Assembly (NCBI GenBank): GCA_023053575.1 | Contig: JAKZAP010000012.1 | Span: forward strand, 6,014,230 to 6,078,229 | Length of the DNA stretch: 64,000 nucleotides | Reading direction: 5' to 3' | Source of the DNA: Branchinecta lynchi | Taxonomy: Eukaryota > Arthropoda > Branchiopoda > Anostraca > Branchinectidae | Part shown: piece after piece, positions 30,255 through 40,724 of the stretch | Position numbering within the stretch: the stretch's first letter is position 1 | Layout: every line of letters begins with the position of its first letter | Notes under the pieces: model-generated | Database searches by the model: none | What the model was told of the DNA's origin: nothing | What the model saw: the letters and a program-made list of their open reading frames with translations, nothing else | Position numbers and translations under genes: made by a program

Positions 30255-30620
30255 TTTTTATTTATTTTTCACTATTTTCTCTAATATGACGGCCGTCCTC
30301 ACAACTTAAAATTCTACTATGACACGGAAAATATGAATCTCAATACAAATTCAGCTTTTCAGTGCCCAGTTGTCAGCTTGAGTGTCAGCGTGTTCACTGC
30401 GTGAACACTGATTTTTCGTAAATCGGTTTTGTCAAGCGTACAACACAGGTACAATCACAAAGAGGCACCACAAATCCGACAGGAAGTTCCACTATTTGAA
30501 CAATGATTATGCGTAAATAGTGGAGCAACGAAGTAACGATTGTCGTCGTGTCTTCAAGACTCTTTAAGTTAATAAGTGAGGGGTTATTAGGCTGTCCTAT
30601 CTCGACCCTTTTCGGTTAAA
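30255..30620 (+). repeat. Family D dispersed repeat, copy 2
   Basis: TTCTACTATGACACGGAAAA, AGAGGCACCACAAATCCGAC and AGCAACGAAGTAACG in the family order. Confidence 0.65.
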
Positions 30621-30629
30621 CTTTAATCA

Positions 30630-30825
30630 GAAACCCCCTCCCCTGCCCCGAAATATGGGGTACCCATCTGTGAACTTGACCTGTATTTTGATTCAAAGAA
30701 TCGTCACACCAAGTTTGAACGAAATATCTCATTCCCTTTGAGAATTATAATGCTAACAGACAGACTTTTGCGAAGTCATAGGCATCTCGTCTGTACCGTC
30801 ACTTACGTTTTGGATCCCAAAAAGG
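30630..30825 (+). repeat. Family G dispersed repeat, copy
   Basis: CCCCTCCCCTGCCCC, TCACACCAAGTTTGAACGAA, TGCTAACAGACAGAC and TTACGTTTTGGATCCC, directly following a family D copy. Confidence 0.6.
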
Positions 30826-30973
30826 AAATACAAATTATATTGTCATCTCGTTCTTCTTGATTTATAATCTAGTTGCTCGATTCATCGAAAAATTTAGAGT
30901 TACGTTGAACTAAGCATACTTCTGTTGTACTATTCGTCCGTCAGTGCCTCTATACCTCAAAGCAATTTTCCAG

Positions 30974-31216
30974 GCTCGACTCTGGGTTTGGTTCCGAAGC
31001 GCGACACAGCCCTTGGAATCCGCTCACTGGGAGCTCTAATCTGGTATCTGATCAGTTGTAAGCTCGATCAGGAACTGTTGTCTATGAAGAACTTCGTGCC
31101 TTATATACCCGTCGACGAGGTGACGGAAGAAAAGAATAAAGAGGAGCTGGGAAGGCTGATGGTTTTGGATTCTGTAACGCTGAAAAATCTGGATGTCCTG
31201 GAGAATAGTGCGTTAG
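30974..31216 (+). CDS. MSH6: MSH6 exon d: connector to lever
   Basis: 243 nt, entering with two bases of a split Gly codon and leaving after one base. The acceptor is AATTTTCCAG and the donor is GTAAGG. The translation includes STLGLVPKRDTAL, LISCKLDQELLSMKNFVPYI and LDSVTLKNLDVLEN. The block around DQELLSMxNFxxYIP followed by LDxVTLxNL is a strong MSH6 signature. It splices in phase to exon c across 17 kb of transposons. Confidence 0.93.
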
Positions 31217-31278
31217 GTAAGGTCTGCTAAGTTTTGTCCACGTTAAGGTTATTGCTGTTCCTTCAGCCGAAGGTGACT

Positions 31279-31596
31279 GCGAATCATATTTAACGGTGCA
31301 AAACGGATAAGTCAGCTACATTTTATTAGAGCTATATTTCGGCCGTTTTTGGCAAGGGTGCTCTTCAGGCTCAAGCTGGAATAAGAAACTTGTGGAAATA
31401 CAATTAAAGATTCTTCGTTAAATATCTGATTGTGCGAACTTTGGGTCGTCGAAATGGTAGAGATTCTTCTGCATTTTGGGTTTGGAGTCACCGGTCTCTT
31501 CTTTTTCTGAAGAGGACCCTTGCCAAGAAGGACCGAATATAGCTCTAATAAAATGTAGCTGACTTATCCGTTTTGCACCGTCAAATATGGTTCTTG
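31279..31596. repeat. Fold-back repeat, two arms about 90 bp
   Basis: The left arm (AACGGTGCAAAACGGATAAG to GGCAAGGGTGCTCTTCAGG) is inverted at 31508-31596 (CTGAAGAGGACCCTTGCC to CCGTTTTGCACCGTC), with about 135 bp of spacer. In the right arm the GAAA of the hammerhead-like core is mutated to GAAT. It starts 63 bp after the exon d donor. Confidence 0.8.
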
Positions 31597-31599
31597 CTA

Positions 31600-32428
31600 T
31601 TATCATCGAATTAGTGCACTAGTTCGCACAAAAGATCCTTTCCCCCTTCAATGCTCAGTGGATAGGACTGAAATAACAAAACCTGGTAACAGATAACTTT
31701 TTCACAGAAACAGGTTTGAAAACCAGATGAAAATCTGCTGCTCCATTGACAATTTGTTAGCTTGAAGGCAAAGAAGGACCAGAAAAAATGGTCTTTCTAC
31801 TACACTATCCCTACTTTCTACAACAACTATCCCTACTGTCACTATGAATGTTCAAAACCACAGAAAAACACCGTCAAACAATAAGGAAATAAACACAAAT
31901 AAAAAAATTTCCTAGGTTTGACATTATTCGGTCTAGAGTCTAGACTAAATTTCAGCCGATTATCCGGGACAGCCGTTATGGCACGTAGGGAGCCAAGGAT
32001 CAAAATAATAATTCCATATAATGCTCCAACTCTTTGTTACAAATACAAATAAATTACAAGCCCAAGACAAGTGTGGTACTTCTGAAGACATACACAAAAT
32101 AATCAGTAGTGTCTTATAATTCTTTGCTAATCAAACGTGGAAAATTTCGTCATCTGGAAAAAAAGAAGCTCTGCGTGGGTTTTTTCTCGAGCCAGAACAA
32201 TAACCTGGCAATCAAGTTCAAATCTAAATAAACTGGTGGCTTGCGATCAGTAAGAGAAGGTAAACATAATGTTTGGATTAGGTCTTTAAACACAGCAAAG
32301 CTTCGACCCAAAGAGACAACTTCCCTTAATGGGTGGCAGCATTCATTTATATATTACCATTTATTTGTTTTTATGATTAAATTTGGCGTTAAGCATTTAG
32401 CTTGTCGCCATGACTGTCGCCATCTCAA
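31600..32428. other. Intron, nothing recognised
   Basis: AT-rich sequence with no frame, repeat copy or RNA gene recognised. Confidence 0.4.
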
Positions 32429-32429
32429 A

Positions 32430-32584
32430 TACACTGTAAAAAGTTTCTCCGAGTAGCTGTATTTGCTACTTTTATTGATCTTATCTCTACTGAGATAAGA
32501 TTAATCGGAATTCGAGATAAGGTTATCTTTTAGAGACACGATTAATCTCAGTAGCAAATACTGCAAGATTTTTTTTACAGTGTA
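32430..32584. mobile_element. Small MITE, TACACTGTAAAAA ends
   Basis: It begins TACACTGTAAAAAG and ends TTTTTTTTACAGTGTA. The inner sequence is largely self-complementary (TACTTTTATTGATCTTATCT against the facing strand). The TA at each end fits a TA target duplication. Confidence 0.75.
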
Positions 32585-32681
32585 GTTCTGAATGACGGCG
32601 TCTACTTTTTCAAGAATTCCCTCGGCAACCTGTACGCTGAAAAATGTATGATGAAAAGGGTGTTAGACACTTAAGAGACTA

Positions 32682-33064
32682 CACTGTCAGAAGTTTCACA
32701 ACAGATAGCCTATAACACTTTCAAGAATAACACCTTTTCACTTAGAAATAAAGTGTTATGACCAATTAAGTTTACACTATTTCGTGCCTAGATCTCCAAC
32801 AACACCTTCAATTGGCAAAAATACTAACGGGAACGAAAGAAACATAACAGATAACATCCCAAAGTGTTATCTGTCTAAACCGCACATCCTTCTGTTGTCG
32901 TTATGTAACTTCTGACAGTGTAGTATTTTTACCTATTGAAGGTGTTGTTGGAGATCTAGGCACGAAAAGTATAAACTTAATTCATCATAGCACTTTATTT
33001 CTAAGTGAAAAGGTGTTATTCTTGAAAGTGTTATGCGCAATCTGTTACGAAACTTCTGACAGTG
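32682..33064. mobile_element. CACTGTCAGAAGTTTC MITE, inverted-duplicated copy
   Basis: TIR CACTGTCAGAAGTTTC at the left and GAAACTTCTGACAGTG at the right, with TA on both sides. The first ~150 bp recur inverted at about 32921-33064, including GGTGTTGTTGGAGATCTAGG, around an internal third terminus (CTTCTGACAGTG ending 32920). So it is one full MITE plus an inverted part copy. Relatives are at 35981 and 38022. Confidence 0.8.
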
Positions 33065-33318
33065 TAATGGCCCTTTTTTGCATTATATTATTATTATTAC
33101 ACAGAAAAAGTAAACAGACAATACCCTCCACATAAATTTATTAGAGAAATGGAGGAAGCGGATCGATGGAACAAGTTAGGGTCGACCTTTAAATTTCAAG
33201 TTTTTCCGTTGAGACCATAGGATCATCAATGGTGAACTTCCTAAAAACTATCTCTGAAACTATCTGTAGAACCAAACTACGTTCATGGATGCTTTAAACG
33301 ACTCAAATCCATTTGCAG

Positions 33319-33548
33319 GAGGTCTTGAGGGCACCCTGATTGAGCGTCTTGATCGATGCAGCACGCCGTTCGGTAAGCGACTGTTCCAGCAGTGGATCTG
33401 CAGCCCTTTGTGCAGCATATCAGCGATTGTGCAGCGGCAGAACGCTATTGATGATTTGATGAAGACACAAGCGATCAACTCGGATGTTAAGAGACTTCTC
33501 AAAACGCTACCAGATCTCGAGAGGCTAGTCAGCAAGATTCATAGTCAG
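33319..33548 (+). CDS. MSH6: MSH6 exon e: lever domain
   Basis: 230 nt, entering with two bases (completing Gly) and leaving in phase 0. The acceptor is CCATTTGCAG and the donor is GTACGC. The translation GGLEGTLIERLDRC, TPFGKRLFQQWICSPL and LKTLPDLERLVSKIHSQ is unmistakable MSH6 (the family has GTLLERxDxCxTPFGKRLLxxWxCxPL). An upstream in-frame ATG at 33285 lies before the acceptor and is not the start of this exon. Confidence 0.95.
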
Positions 33549-33597
33549 GTACGCCCTTAATAATGCTTTTTGTATTTAGTATTTCCAGAAACACGAG

Positions 33598-33925
33598 TCA
33601 CGTTTTGGCAGATACCATGGTATCGGTTACCACTGTAACTGGATCTGCAATTAGTCGTTTTTGCAGTTACCGTGGTATCTAATATACGGTTGCTCTGCAA
33701 AAACGACAATTTGCGAAATTGCGCTTTTCGAAGTCATCCCAAAAGGAAAACTGATATTCAGTAGCATCACTAAGTGCCAAACTTCTTTCCCACCAATTTG
33801 ACGAAGACTCATGAAAGTGAGTTGACTTTTTTAAGATACCACGATAACTGGCCAGATTACAACGATAACTGCAAAAACGGCTTTAGACCGGTATCACATA
33901 CCATGGTATCTGCAAAAACGCAACT
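33598..33925. mobile_element. MITE with TACCACGG-rich ends, copy 2
   Basis: It matches 8298-8708 at both ends (TTTTGGCAGATACCATGG and CTGCAAAAACGCAACT) and in the interior CGACAATTTGCGAAATTGCG. It starts 50 bp after the exon e donor. Confidence 0.75.
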
Positions 33926-34225
33926 ATGGTAAGCTAGATTTTTGTCGCTAACAGTAACAAGTAATAATCACGACAGCACTGATACAAAGATATGTAAATG
34001 ACTAAACAAAAACAACAACAACACGAGATACACTGGCACGGTTCTACCACTTTGAAATTATGGAAATTTTGATGATACAAGTAAAGTTCTGAAGTTCGAT
34101 GAAGGAGTGAAGTTTTGTGAGAATATAGAAGTTGAAATTTTGTTATATTTAGTTTAATTAGTGTATAACTTGTCCGTGTATATGGCCTCTGGCTTTATAC
34201 AGATCATTATTATTATTATTATTGT

Positions 34226-34890
34226 CGGCTTCTAAGGTTTCCGGTGTGAGACCATATCGTTGCCAGCGGCAACTATTGACCATGACGGGAAGTTGGCTCG
34301 GTAAGTCACTCTACAAAAAGTCAATCCTTTTACCTACTATCTCAGAAAATATTCTATCTTTGGCCCGTTTAGAAAATTGAAAGTCCCCCCTTTGTTTTTC
34401 CCAGTGTATTTCATTGTAAGTTTAGAAGGCTAATTTGTTTTTAACGGTGAGCAGTTTGTTTGTATGTAAGTGGGTGTGGGTTTGACTGACATGTTTTTTT
34501 GTTTTGTTTTATACATCACTCTTATAAATAAATAAAAATAGTAATTAGGAAAAGAAAGAAAATAGAACTATCATGAAAAGAAGACTGTATCGCACCATAC
34601 AGGGGGCGTTTTCCGTGCTAAGCCAATGGGCATAACGAGAAAGCCGGTTTTGGATGGCCCTGTATGGATCGGATCGATAACGCAATGTCTTCCATAAATC
34701 AACGAGTTTCTAGTCGATGATGACACGCCTAACAGAACTTACACGCTTGTTTCAACTGTCAGTATACTCAGTAGTTATTAATGTGTGTTTATTTATTTTC
34801 TTTTTGTTGCCTATTATTTAGCTTTTGCTATTATGGCAGTTTTTCCATTGAACCTTATACCCGTATGATAAGTCCAAAACACGCCACTGA
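34226..34890. other. Intron, nothing recognised
   Basis: Preceded by a LINE-like 3' end with an (ATT)n tail at 34140-34226 (ATGGCCTCTGGCTTTATACA). No other element was identified. Confidence 0.4.
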
Positions 34891-34894
34891 TCCT

Positions 34895-35527
34895 CAGGAA
34901 GAAGGAGTAAGTGTCTTCGTATTGACTCAAACTCAACGACTCAAATCCTGTGTCAAACAGTCACGGCAATCTGTTTCACTTCGGTTTAACACGGGAGCAG
35001 TCGGAACGACTCGAGAGGATCCAGTACCGTTCTTTACTAGTAATATCAAAATCCCCCAAAACCCCATACATTTCCCTACTTAACGAGTTTGGCCTCACAT
35101 TTTTGTCAAACCGCAGACACCAACTTTCTACTAAGTTTGGTGACCAGCTACTGGAAGACCCATCCCATCGTCACATACTTCCCCCTCCCCACATTCCTGA
35201 CCGTATAAGGCCACAGAGAATGGCAGCACCACCAGTTCCTAAGATCCTACCCATACGGGCAACTCATGTGCGGTATGAAAGAAGTTTTGTCCCCTCCTTT
35301 GTGAGTTTTTTCAATGCAAAAGTTTAAGTAAAACCTTTTTTCTTTTTGTGTTGATGTTTGAATTTTAGCGTTTTAATTTGTTGTATCTTGTTGTTGTGTA
35401 ATTTAGGAAAATTTGACTATGTTAAAGCACAAATTGTATATAATCATGTTTGACGAGAGAACAAATATTCGGTTTTTTGTTAATACCGTAAGGAAAGTTT
35501 TTGAAGAATAAAGATTGATTGATTGAT
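34895..35527 (+). mobile_element. LINE 3' end, close copy of 6390-6838
   Basis: The frame (about 34950-35327) encodes the ORF2 C-terminus with REQSERLERIQ, RRHQLSTKFGDQLLEDPSH and SFVPSFVSFFNAKV. A 3' UTR nearly identical to 6640-6838 follows, ending in AATAAAGATTGATTGATTGA. It is 5'-truncated and lies in an MSH6 intron in sense orientation. Confidence 0.88.
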
Positions 35528-35710
35528 CTTTGGGAGCAGTTGTGACATCACTTCTGCCTTTCTTCCGCTAGGTACCCGGAGAGGCCGGAGATTTTGCATT
35601 GGCAAGGAGAGGTAGTCATCAAGAGTATTGCCAAAGTGTTGCCTAAAACGGGGGCATAGGCTACCTATAATATATGTCGTTGACTATGTTCTTACGCTAA
35701 CTTTTTATAG

Positions 35711-35855
35711 GGTCACTTGGGGAAGAGTCTAACTCATCCAGACAGCCGAGCCATTTTCTACGAGGAAGCTACGTATTCGAAGAAGAAAATTGGTAGCTTA
35801 TTGTCGGTTTTGAATGGCTTCAAATCTGCGCAGGAAATAATATCCCTGTTTGAAG
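35711..35855 (+). CDS. MSH6: MSH6 exon f: lever/clamp region
   Basis: 145 nt, phase 0 in, one base out. The acceptor is CTTTTTATAG and the donor is GTATGT. The translation [19 protein letters not shown] then [19 protein letters not shown] matches MSH6 (HPDSRAIMYEExTYSKKKI...FLxALEGFK). It joins exon e at the expected point after the KIH segment. Confidence 0.95.
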
Positions 35856-35866
35856 GTATGTACGTT

Positions 35867-35917
35867 AGTTGCATTTTTGCGGGTACCGTGGTATCTGATA
35901 CCACGGTTACAGTGTAT
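35867..35917. repeat. Fragment of the TACCACGG MITE
   Basis: AGTTGCATTTTTGCGGGTAC followed by GTGGTATCTGATACCACGG. Only the left end survives, 11 bp after the exon f donor. Confidence 0.6.
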
Positions 35918-35980
35918 ACGCCCTTCATTAAATTCCGTCCAGATTAGTTCGTTTTTAGCCGCTAGACACGTTACTTGTTA

Positions 35981-36323
35981 CACTGTCAGCAGTTTCATAA
36001 CAGAAATACGAGGATGCGCGGTTTCAGCGGATAATGCGTAACAGATCACACATCAGATGTTATCTGTTGTGTTTCAAAATGTTATGCATAATAAGCGTTA
36101 CTATCAGGGAGAACCGAAAAACCGCCAAAAAGTATCTGCTGAGTTTTCCGACATGGCGATAAGTAATAAAGTCAGTAGATGCCTTTTTGGCTCTTCCTAA
36201 CAAAGCTTGTTACGACATGCATGATTTCAAACACAACAGATAGCATCCGAAGTGTTATCTGTTACGCATTATCTGTTGAAACCGCGCATCCTCGTGTTGT
36301 CCGTTATGAAACTTCTGACAGTT
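35981..36323. mobile_element. CACTGTCAGAAGTTTC MITE, copy 2
   Basis: Left CACTGTCAGCAGTTTCATAACA; right TGAAACTTCTGACAGTT, with TA on both sides. The interior carries repeated AACAGATAxCxTCxGxxGTTATCTGTT palindromes and CCGAAAAACCGCCAAAAAGT. No coding frame. Confidence 0.8.
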
Positions 36324-36329
36324 TAGTGA

Positions 36330-36999
36330 ACGTTTAACCAGGCTTGTTCGGGTATTTTAAGTTCCTCTTACGCCTAGCCATGTTTAGAATTGTTTAAAAC
36401 ACCTCTGCCGCCATGTGTGCCCTACCCAACTCTCTCTGTTAAACTTTATCAAATTTGTCAGTTCTGGTTTACTTCAGTGCTGGCGACTGGTTGACCTTTT
36501 ACTGGGATAATGCGCGGTTCCTTATGAACCGAAAGCCTAATTGCTTATTCCCCCTTCAGATAGCTTATACTCACGTGTGATTGTTGGTGTTTCTGTAGCG
36601 CATCTGGCGGCAATTCATCTGGATTTTATGAAAGGCGTATCTAGGCAGTTAGTGCGGGGGTATTTATTTTTAACCAAAACATTGAAAATATAAGTTAAAA
36701 TAGCATGACTAATATCATATTGCAGCAAAAAGAAAGTCCTAAGGGCTTGTACTGCAATTTGTTAATACTACTTGTATCTAATAAATAAAGAAATAAACAC
36801 AATAACTTACAATTATCCACCTGACCTATGACGTAAATAACAAACGATTAAACGTGAAACACTGTGCACAGTGACATTCAGTTTCAGACATTCAGATACC
36901 ACGGTCCTTGCCTCGAAAAAGATATACTAGTTAACATAACTGCATAGTTTATATCGAAAATAACGTTCTTCAGAAGTGACCTTGCAATTCTGTGTGTTT
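36330..36999. other. Intron, nothing recognised
   Basis: No frame or element was identified. A (TTAC)n retroposon end follows at 37000-37078. Confidence 0.4.
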
Positions 37000-37078
37000 A
37001 TGTGTTTTGTTTATTTTCTTCATTTACTCTGCCTTTTCAAAATGGCGGGTCATAAATAAATTACTTACTTACTTACTT
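37000..37078 (+). repeat. Retroposon 3' end with (TTAC)n tail, copy
   Basis: CTCTGCCTTTTCAAAATGGC then GGGTCATAAATAAATTAC and a (TTAC)n tail, matching 2396-2466. Confidence 0.6.
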
Positions 37079-37422
37079 AATCTGGAATTGATCATTTCCT
37101 CAGCTTCGCTTCATTAGCCATTGAAATGCACGCTTTTGCAGAAATTTAAAGCCCAAGAGGAAATGATCGAAAGTCCTTCAGCAGAGACAAAATAATTCAG
37201 GTGTATTCAATAATAATAATACAAAGCAAGAGAAAGGGTTTCGCCTGTAAATAACTCTAAGAAATTTTATGAAATTTTAAAAATAACTCTAAGACATTTA
37301 TCTAAATAACTCGAAGTCCAAGATGTAAAGATAAGCAGGCTTTTCAGTACTTTAAGACCATTGTTTCCGACTAGCAGTTTAGAGGCAATGGCTTTCATGA
37401 ATTGGACGGTTTTTAGATTCAG

Positions 37423-37676
37423 TCGACTCCTTCACTTCAAACCTCCTGAAGAGCATCCTCAACCTCACAGCCAATGGAGGTCGATTTCCTAATTTGGAAG
37501 AAACCCTCCTTCACTTCGACAAAGCATTTGACCACTCGAAGGCAAAGAAAGATGGTAAAGTCGTTCCAAACTCTGGCGCCGACACTGAGTTTGACGAAGT
37601 GATAGACCACATTGCGGAAATACAAAGTGAACTTGACGCATATCTAAAGGAGCAGCAGAAACACTTCGGATGCAAG
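37423..37676 (+). CDS. MSH6: MSH6 exon g: clamp region (last exon seen)
   Basis: 254 nt to a consensus donor AAG|GTAAGG, entering with two bases after the acceptor TTTAGATTCAG. The translation includes GGRFPNLEETL, FDKAFDHSKAKKDGKVVPNS, DEVIDHIAEIQSELDAYL and KHFGCK, aligning with the MSH6 clamp segment. Beyond the donor the frame continues as VRTYFGVYKK, which resembles the next MSH6 residues (Y-[FW]-G-x-x-[KR]-N/K). It then enters a MITE at 37706. So either this GT is not the true donor and the exon is broken by the MITE, or the match is chance. The ATPase domain, with its Walker motifs, was not found downstream. Confidence 0.9.
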
Positions 37677-37705
37677 GTAAGGACATACTTTGGCGTATAT
37701 AAGAA

Positions 37706-38009
37706 GAGTGTTCCATCCTTCTAACAATAGTAACTATTAGTTATTAATTCCGTTACAACGTCATGAAAAGTTACTACGCTGACCGTTCCAACCTTCTCGA
37801 AATAGTAACTATTTGCTTACCATGCTCGGGAGCGTAGTAAGCGTGGTAAGTACGAATCTCTGTAACGTGATTGGCTGGATTACCCGGTGGAGCTGCCGTG
37901 GAGTGATATTCTACCGAAAATTTAAAATTGTGTTCCAGCCTTGACGCCAAGAAGCCAGAATTCTTGACGTCATGCGTTCTAACTAAGGTAAGTAGGGTGG
38001 AACACGCTC
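37706..38009. mobile_element. Palindromic MITE, GAGCGTGTTCC family, copy 3
   Basis: Left GAGTGTTCCATCCTTCTAAC; right GGTAAGTAGGGTGGAACACG ending GCTC. The inner part is the inverse of copies 1 and 4. It starts 30 bp after the donor of MSH6 exon g, at the point where MSH6-like reading stops. Confidence 0.8.
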
Positions 38010-38021
38010 TAAGTCGCAGTA

Positions 38022-38362
38022 CAGTGTCAGAAATTTCATAGCAGACAACGCAAGAATGCGTAGATTCGACGGATAACTCTTAGGATGTTAGCTGTTATGA
38101 TTTTAAGCATTGCGTATTGAAACGTGATGCGTACAAGAAGAGCCGAAACACCGCCGAAAAATATCTGCTGACTTCTTTTGTCATCATGATATCGGAAAGG
38201 CCAGCAAATGCCTTTCGGCGGTTTTTCGACTCTTCCGCTTAATGCTTGTTATGCATGACTTTTAATGCATAACGTTTCTAGAATCATAGCAAATAATATC
38301 CCAAGTGTTGTCTGTTGAAACCGCGCATCATTGTGTTATCTGTTATGAAACTTCTGACAGTT
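38022..38362. mobile_element. CACTGTCAGAAGTTTC MITE, copy 3
   Basis: Left CAGTGTCAGAAATTTCATAG; right GTTATGAAACTTCTGACAGT; TA on both sides. The interior matches copy 2 (GAGCCGAAACACCGCCGAAA, CCGCGCATCATTGTG). It lies 12 bp from the previous MITE. Confidence 0.8.
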
Positions 38363-38479
38363 TAATTACATTTTCTGTTTCATCATTTGAGCGTACGTGA
38401 CCCCTTTGAACTCTGCTGGTTTTCCGATAGATTAAACATCCGGCTCGGCTATTTTCGGGAAATCACAGGACCAGCTTTA

Positions 38480-38662
38480 ACTCCAACCAATTTTCAAAGA
38501 AGTACACGAAATCGGATATTTAAGGAAGAATCTTTAATTGTTTTTCACAAGTTAATTTTCCAGCTTCAGCGGCTTGAGCCTGAAGAGGACCCTTGCCAAA
38601 AAGGGCCGAAATATAGCTCTAATAAAATCTAGCTGACTGATCCGTTTTGCACCGTCAAATAT
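38480..38662 (+). repeat. Fold-back family, single right arm
   Basis: CCTGAAGAGGACCCTTGCC, AAAAAGGGCCGAAATATAGC and CGTTTTGCACCGTC match the right arm at 31508-31596. The hammerhead-like CTGAAGA...GAAA core is intact on the + strand. Confidence 0.7.
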
Positions 38663-38664
38663 AT

Positions 38665-39099
38665 TTTTCGGGCTCGTGTAACCCCTTTGGTTTTGACGAG
38701 AAACACGAGAAACTTGCATAGCCGGTATTGCTAATCAGGGAAGCGACACGAGAGGGCCTGATCTGGCTGGAAAAGCGCCCAACACGAAAAACTCAAGAAT
38801 CAGCTTGACGGCCGTCAGCATGGATAGACATTACGGGGAATCTCGGGGATGACAACGGATGGAATGATTAGGGCCGCAGAGTTGGATAAAGATAAAAATA
38901 AAGATGCCACGAGTCCTAATAGCCTCTGTGACACTTATTGTGCTTCCGCCAGTTTAGTAAGTGTAGTAGCTAATAGACTTTCGTCCACCTGCGGGTTCGT
39001 CTTAAAGCACAGCTCTTACTAGAATTGATCTTTCCACGATAACATAGCTCAGAAGCACTGTATTTCGAAAACACCATTGCTTTCCACCATTGCTTTCCA
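38665..39099. other. Unassigned, no MSH6 exon found
   Basis: Searched by eye on both strands for the next MSH6 exon (motif Y[FW]G..[KR].R[FY]QLE). None was seen. Confidence 0.4.
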
Positions 39100-39440
39100 T
39101 GTGAAATTACGTATTTTCTTGTTATCGCGTATCGACTCTATCCGGCCTTCTGCTCTCCGACGGCGGCTGGACGCAAAATATTTGAAAACTGGATGTGCCG
39201 TGGTTAAAAAGTGGGAAAACCAACAAAAACAGAAGAAGCATAAAAGAAAAGTTATCCTGGTGGCCTACCATGTCTTCCAAAATGAAAAAAATAAATAATA
39301 TGTGCTTATGCGTTAAAGACTTGTCGACAGACCTTGAAGCTTTTGACGGACTTCGCGTTGTGTGCCTGGCGAAAAACGAAACAGTGGCGAAAGTTGGCGA
39401 TTTCAGAAGTTTATAATTCCATAAGGGAGCTAGGGGTGGA
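39100..39440 (+). repeat. Dispersed repeat (family H), copy 2
   Basis: Counterpart of 11088-11470: AAAATATTTGAAAACTGGAT, GGTGGCCTACCATGTCTTCC, AGACCTTGAAGCTTTTGACG and TTATAATTCCATAAGGGAGC. Confidence 0.55.
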
Positions 39441-39456
39441 ATAAAAAGCAGAAGTT

Positions 39457-40310
39457 CTTTAAAGGACCCCTCGCACTATTTACTCTTCAACTTACAGTAT
39501 TTTAAAATATTTGAATACTTTAAAACTAGCCTCTGCTTTCAACAAATAACCCACGTTTTTGGCTGTTTTAAGCCTTGAAAATGGGAAACAATTTACATAA
39601 CCAGTTTGTGGGAACCCAAAACTTAAGTGGAGGGATACCTATGACATCGCAGAAGTCGTCCGTCCGTCCGTCTGTGAGCACGATAACTCTCGAAGGGAAT
39701 GAGGTTTTTCGATGAAACTAGGTTTTTTGACTAAAACATATAGTTAGTCCGGAATCCAGTTGTAACCGGATTTTTTTTTTTCAAGTAAAAGTTTTATTCA
39801 AAGTTGATTAGATGTTCTTTATAGGGAGTTGACGCTGGATTTGTTTCTGAATTTTCATTGTGTGCTGGACTAGTAGTTTGCTCGGAATTCGGTCGAAACT
39901 GGAAACTTGCAGAAGTAAAGCAGGAAGTCTCGGTCAGTGTCGTCAAAATAGATATGGCTTATAGAGGTATATCTGAACTTGGTTTTCTCTGATGATTAGC
40001 CTGGCGAAGAGTGGATCTGGCGAAGACAAGACCCCATTGTCTGAATCAGATATTAGATTTTTGGGATCCCATCGACACCTTTGGTCTTGTTCTGATGGAA
40101 GAACTCCTCGCAGACAACCGTCGACAGTGTGATACACATCGAAGGTAGCAAAACACGCTAAGTGAGAAAATCAGCGGGGTTTCGTTAGGGGGGTTAGAAT
40201 GTACCGTACGATACTGGAGTCTCCGGGTTTAGAGATATATGGAGTGATTATGGAAGTAGGTTGCGTTAGTATTATAGGTAAGACAGGTCCTTTAAGCAGA
40301 TTTACCGATA
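39457..40310 (+). repeat. Composite repeat mosaic
   Basis: Contains, in order, a block shared with 29229-29340, a minus-strand family G piece (39615-39725), a family A copy (39726-40098) and a block shared with 29430-29620. No gene. Confidence 0.6.
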
Positions 40311-40666
40311 TACAGGGGACTTGTACCGTGACAAATAAACCATAGCTAAATTTGTGAATCGGCTTTAGAAGTCTAGGAGCCTCGTAGACAAAATAGGGTC
40401 TAGATGGCGGGGCCTCTTCGTGAAAACCAAATGAAACCAAAGTTTATCTGATAGGGGAGACCCCCGGGGTTTATTTTATCTGCCAGAACATAAAACTCGT
40501 GTTTGGTGGTTCTGAAACGGTCTGGTCAACTGAGATTTTATTTAGGCGATACTTCGTCCCGTCTTGCCGAGGATCCCCCTCAGTCCATACCTTAACAATA
40601 TGAACCTGCTATGAAGGGAACTTCGAGCAGGGAAGGCGCCGCCAGTGCCATAGGTTGAATTTCGAT

Positions 40667-40672
40667 TTTATT
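40667..40672 (-). terminator. Poly(A) signal for the 405-aa gene
   Basis: AATAAA on the minus strand, about 55 bp after the stop codon at 40725. Confidence 0.5.
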
Positions 40673-40724
40673 CCAAACCATAATGTAACATGTATTAGTG
40701 TTATCTCAAACCTACAGCGGGCTC

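Noticed and set aside
33285..33318. ATG at 33285 as an MSH6 start
   Set aside because: It precedes a good acceptor (CCATTTGCAG) and the exon joins exon d in phase; MSH6 similarity begins only after the acceptor.
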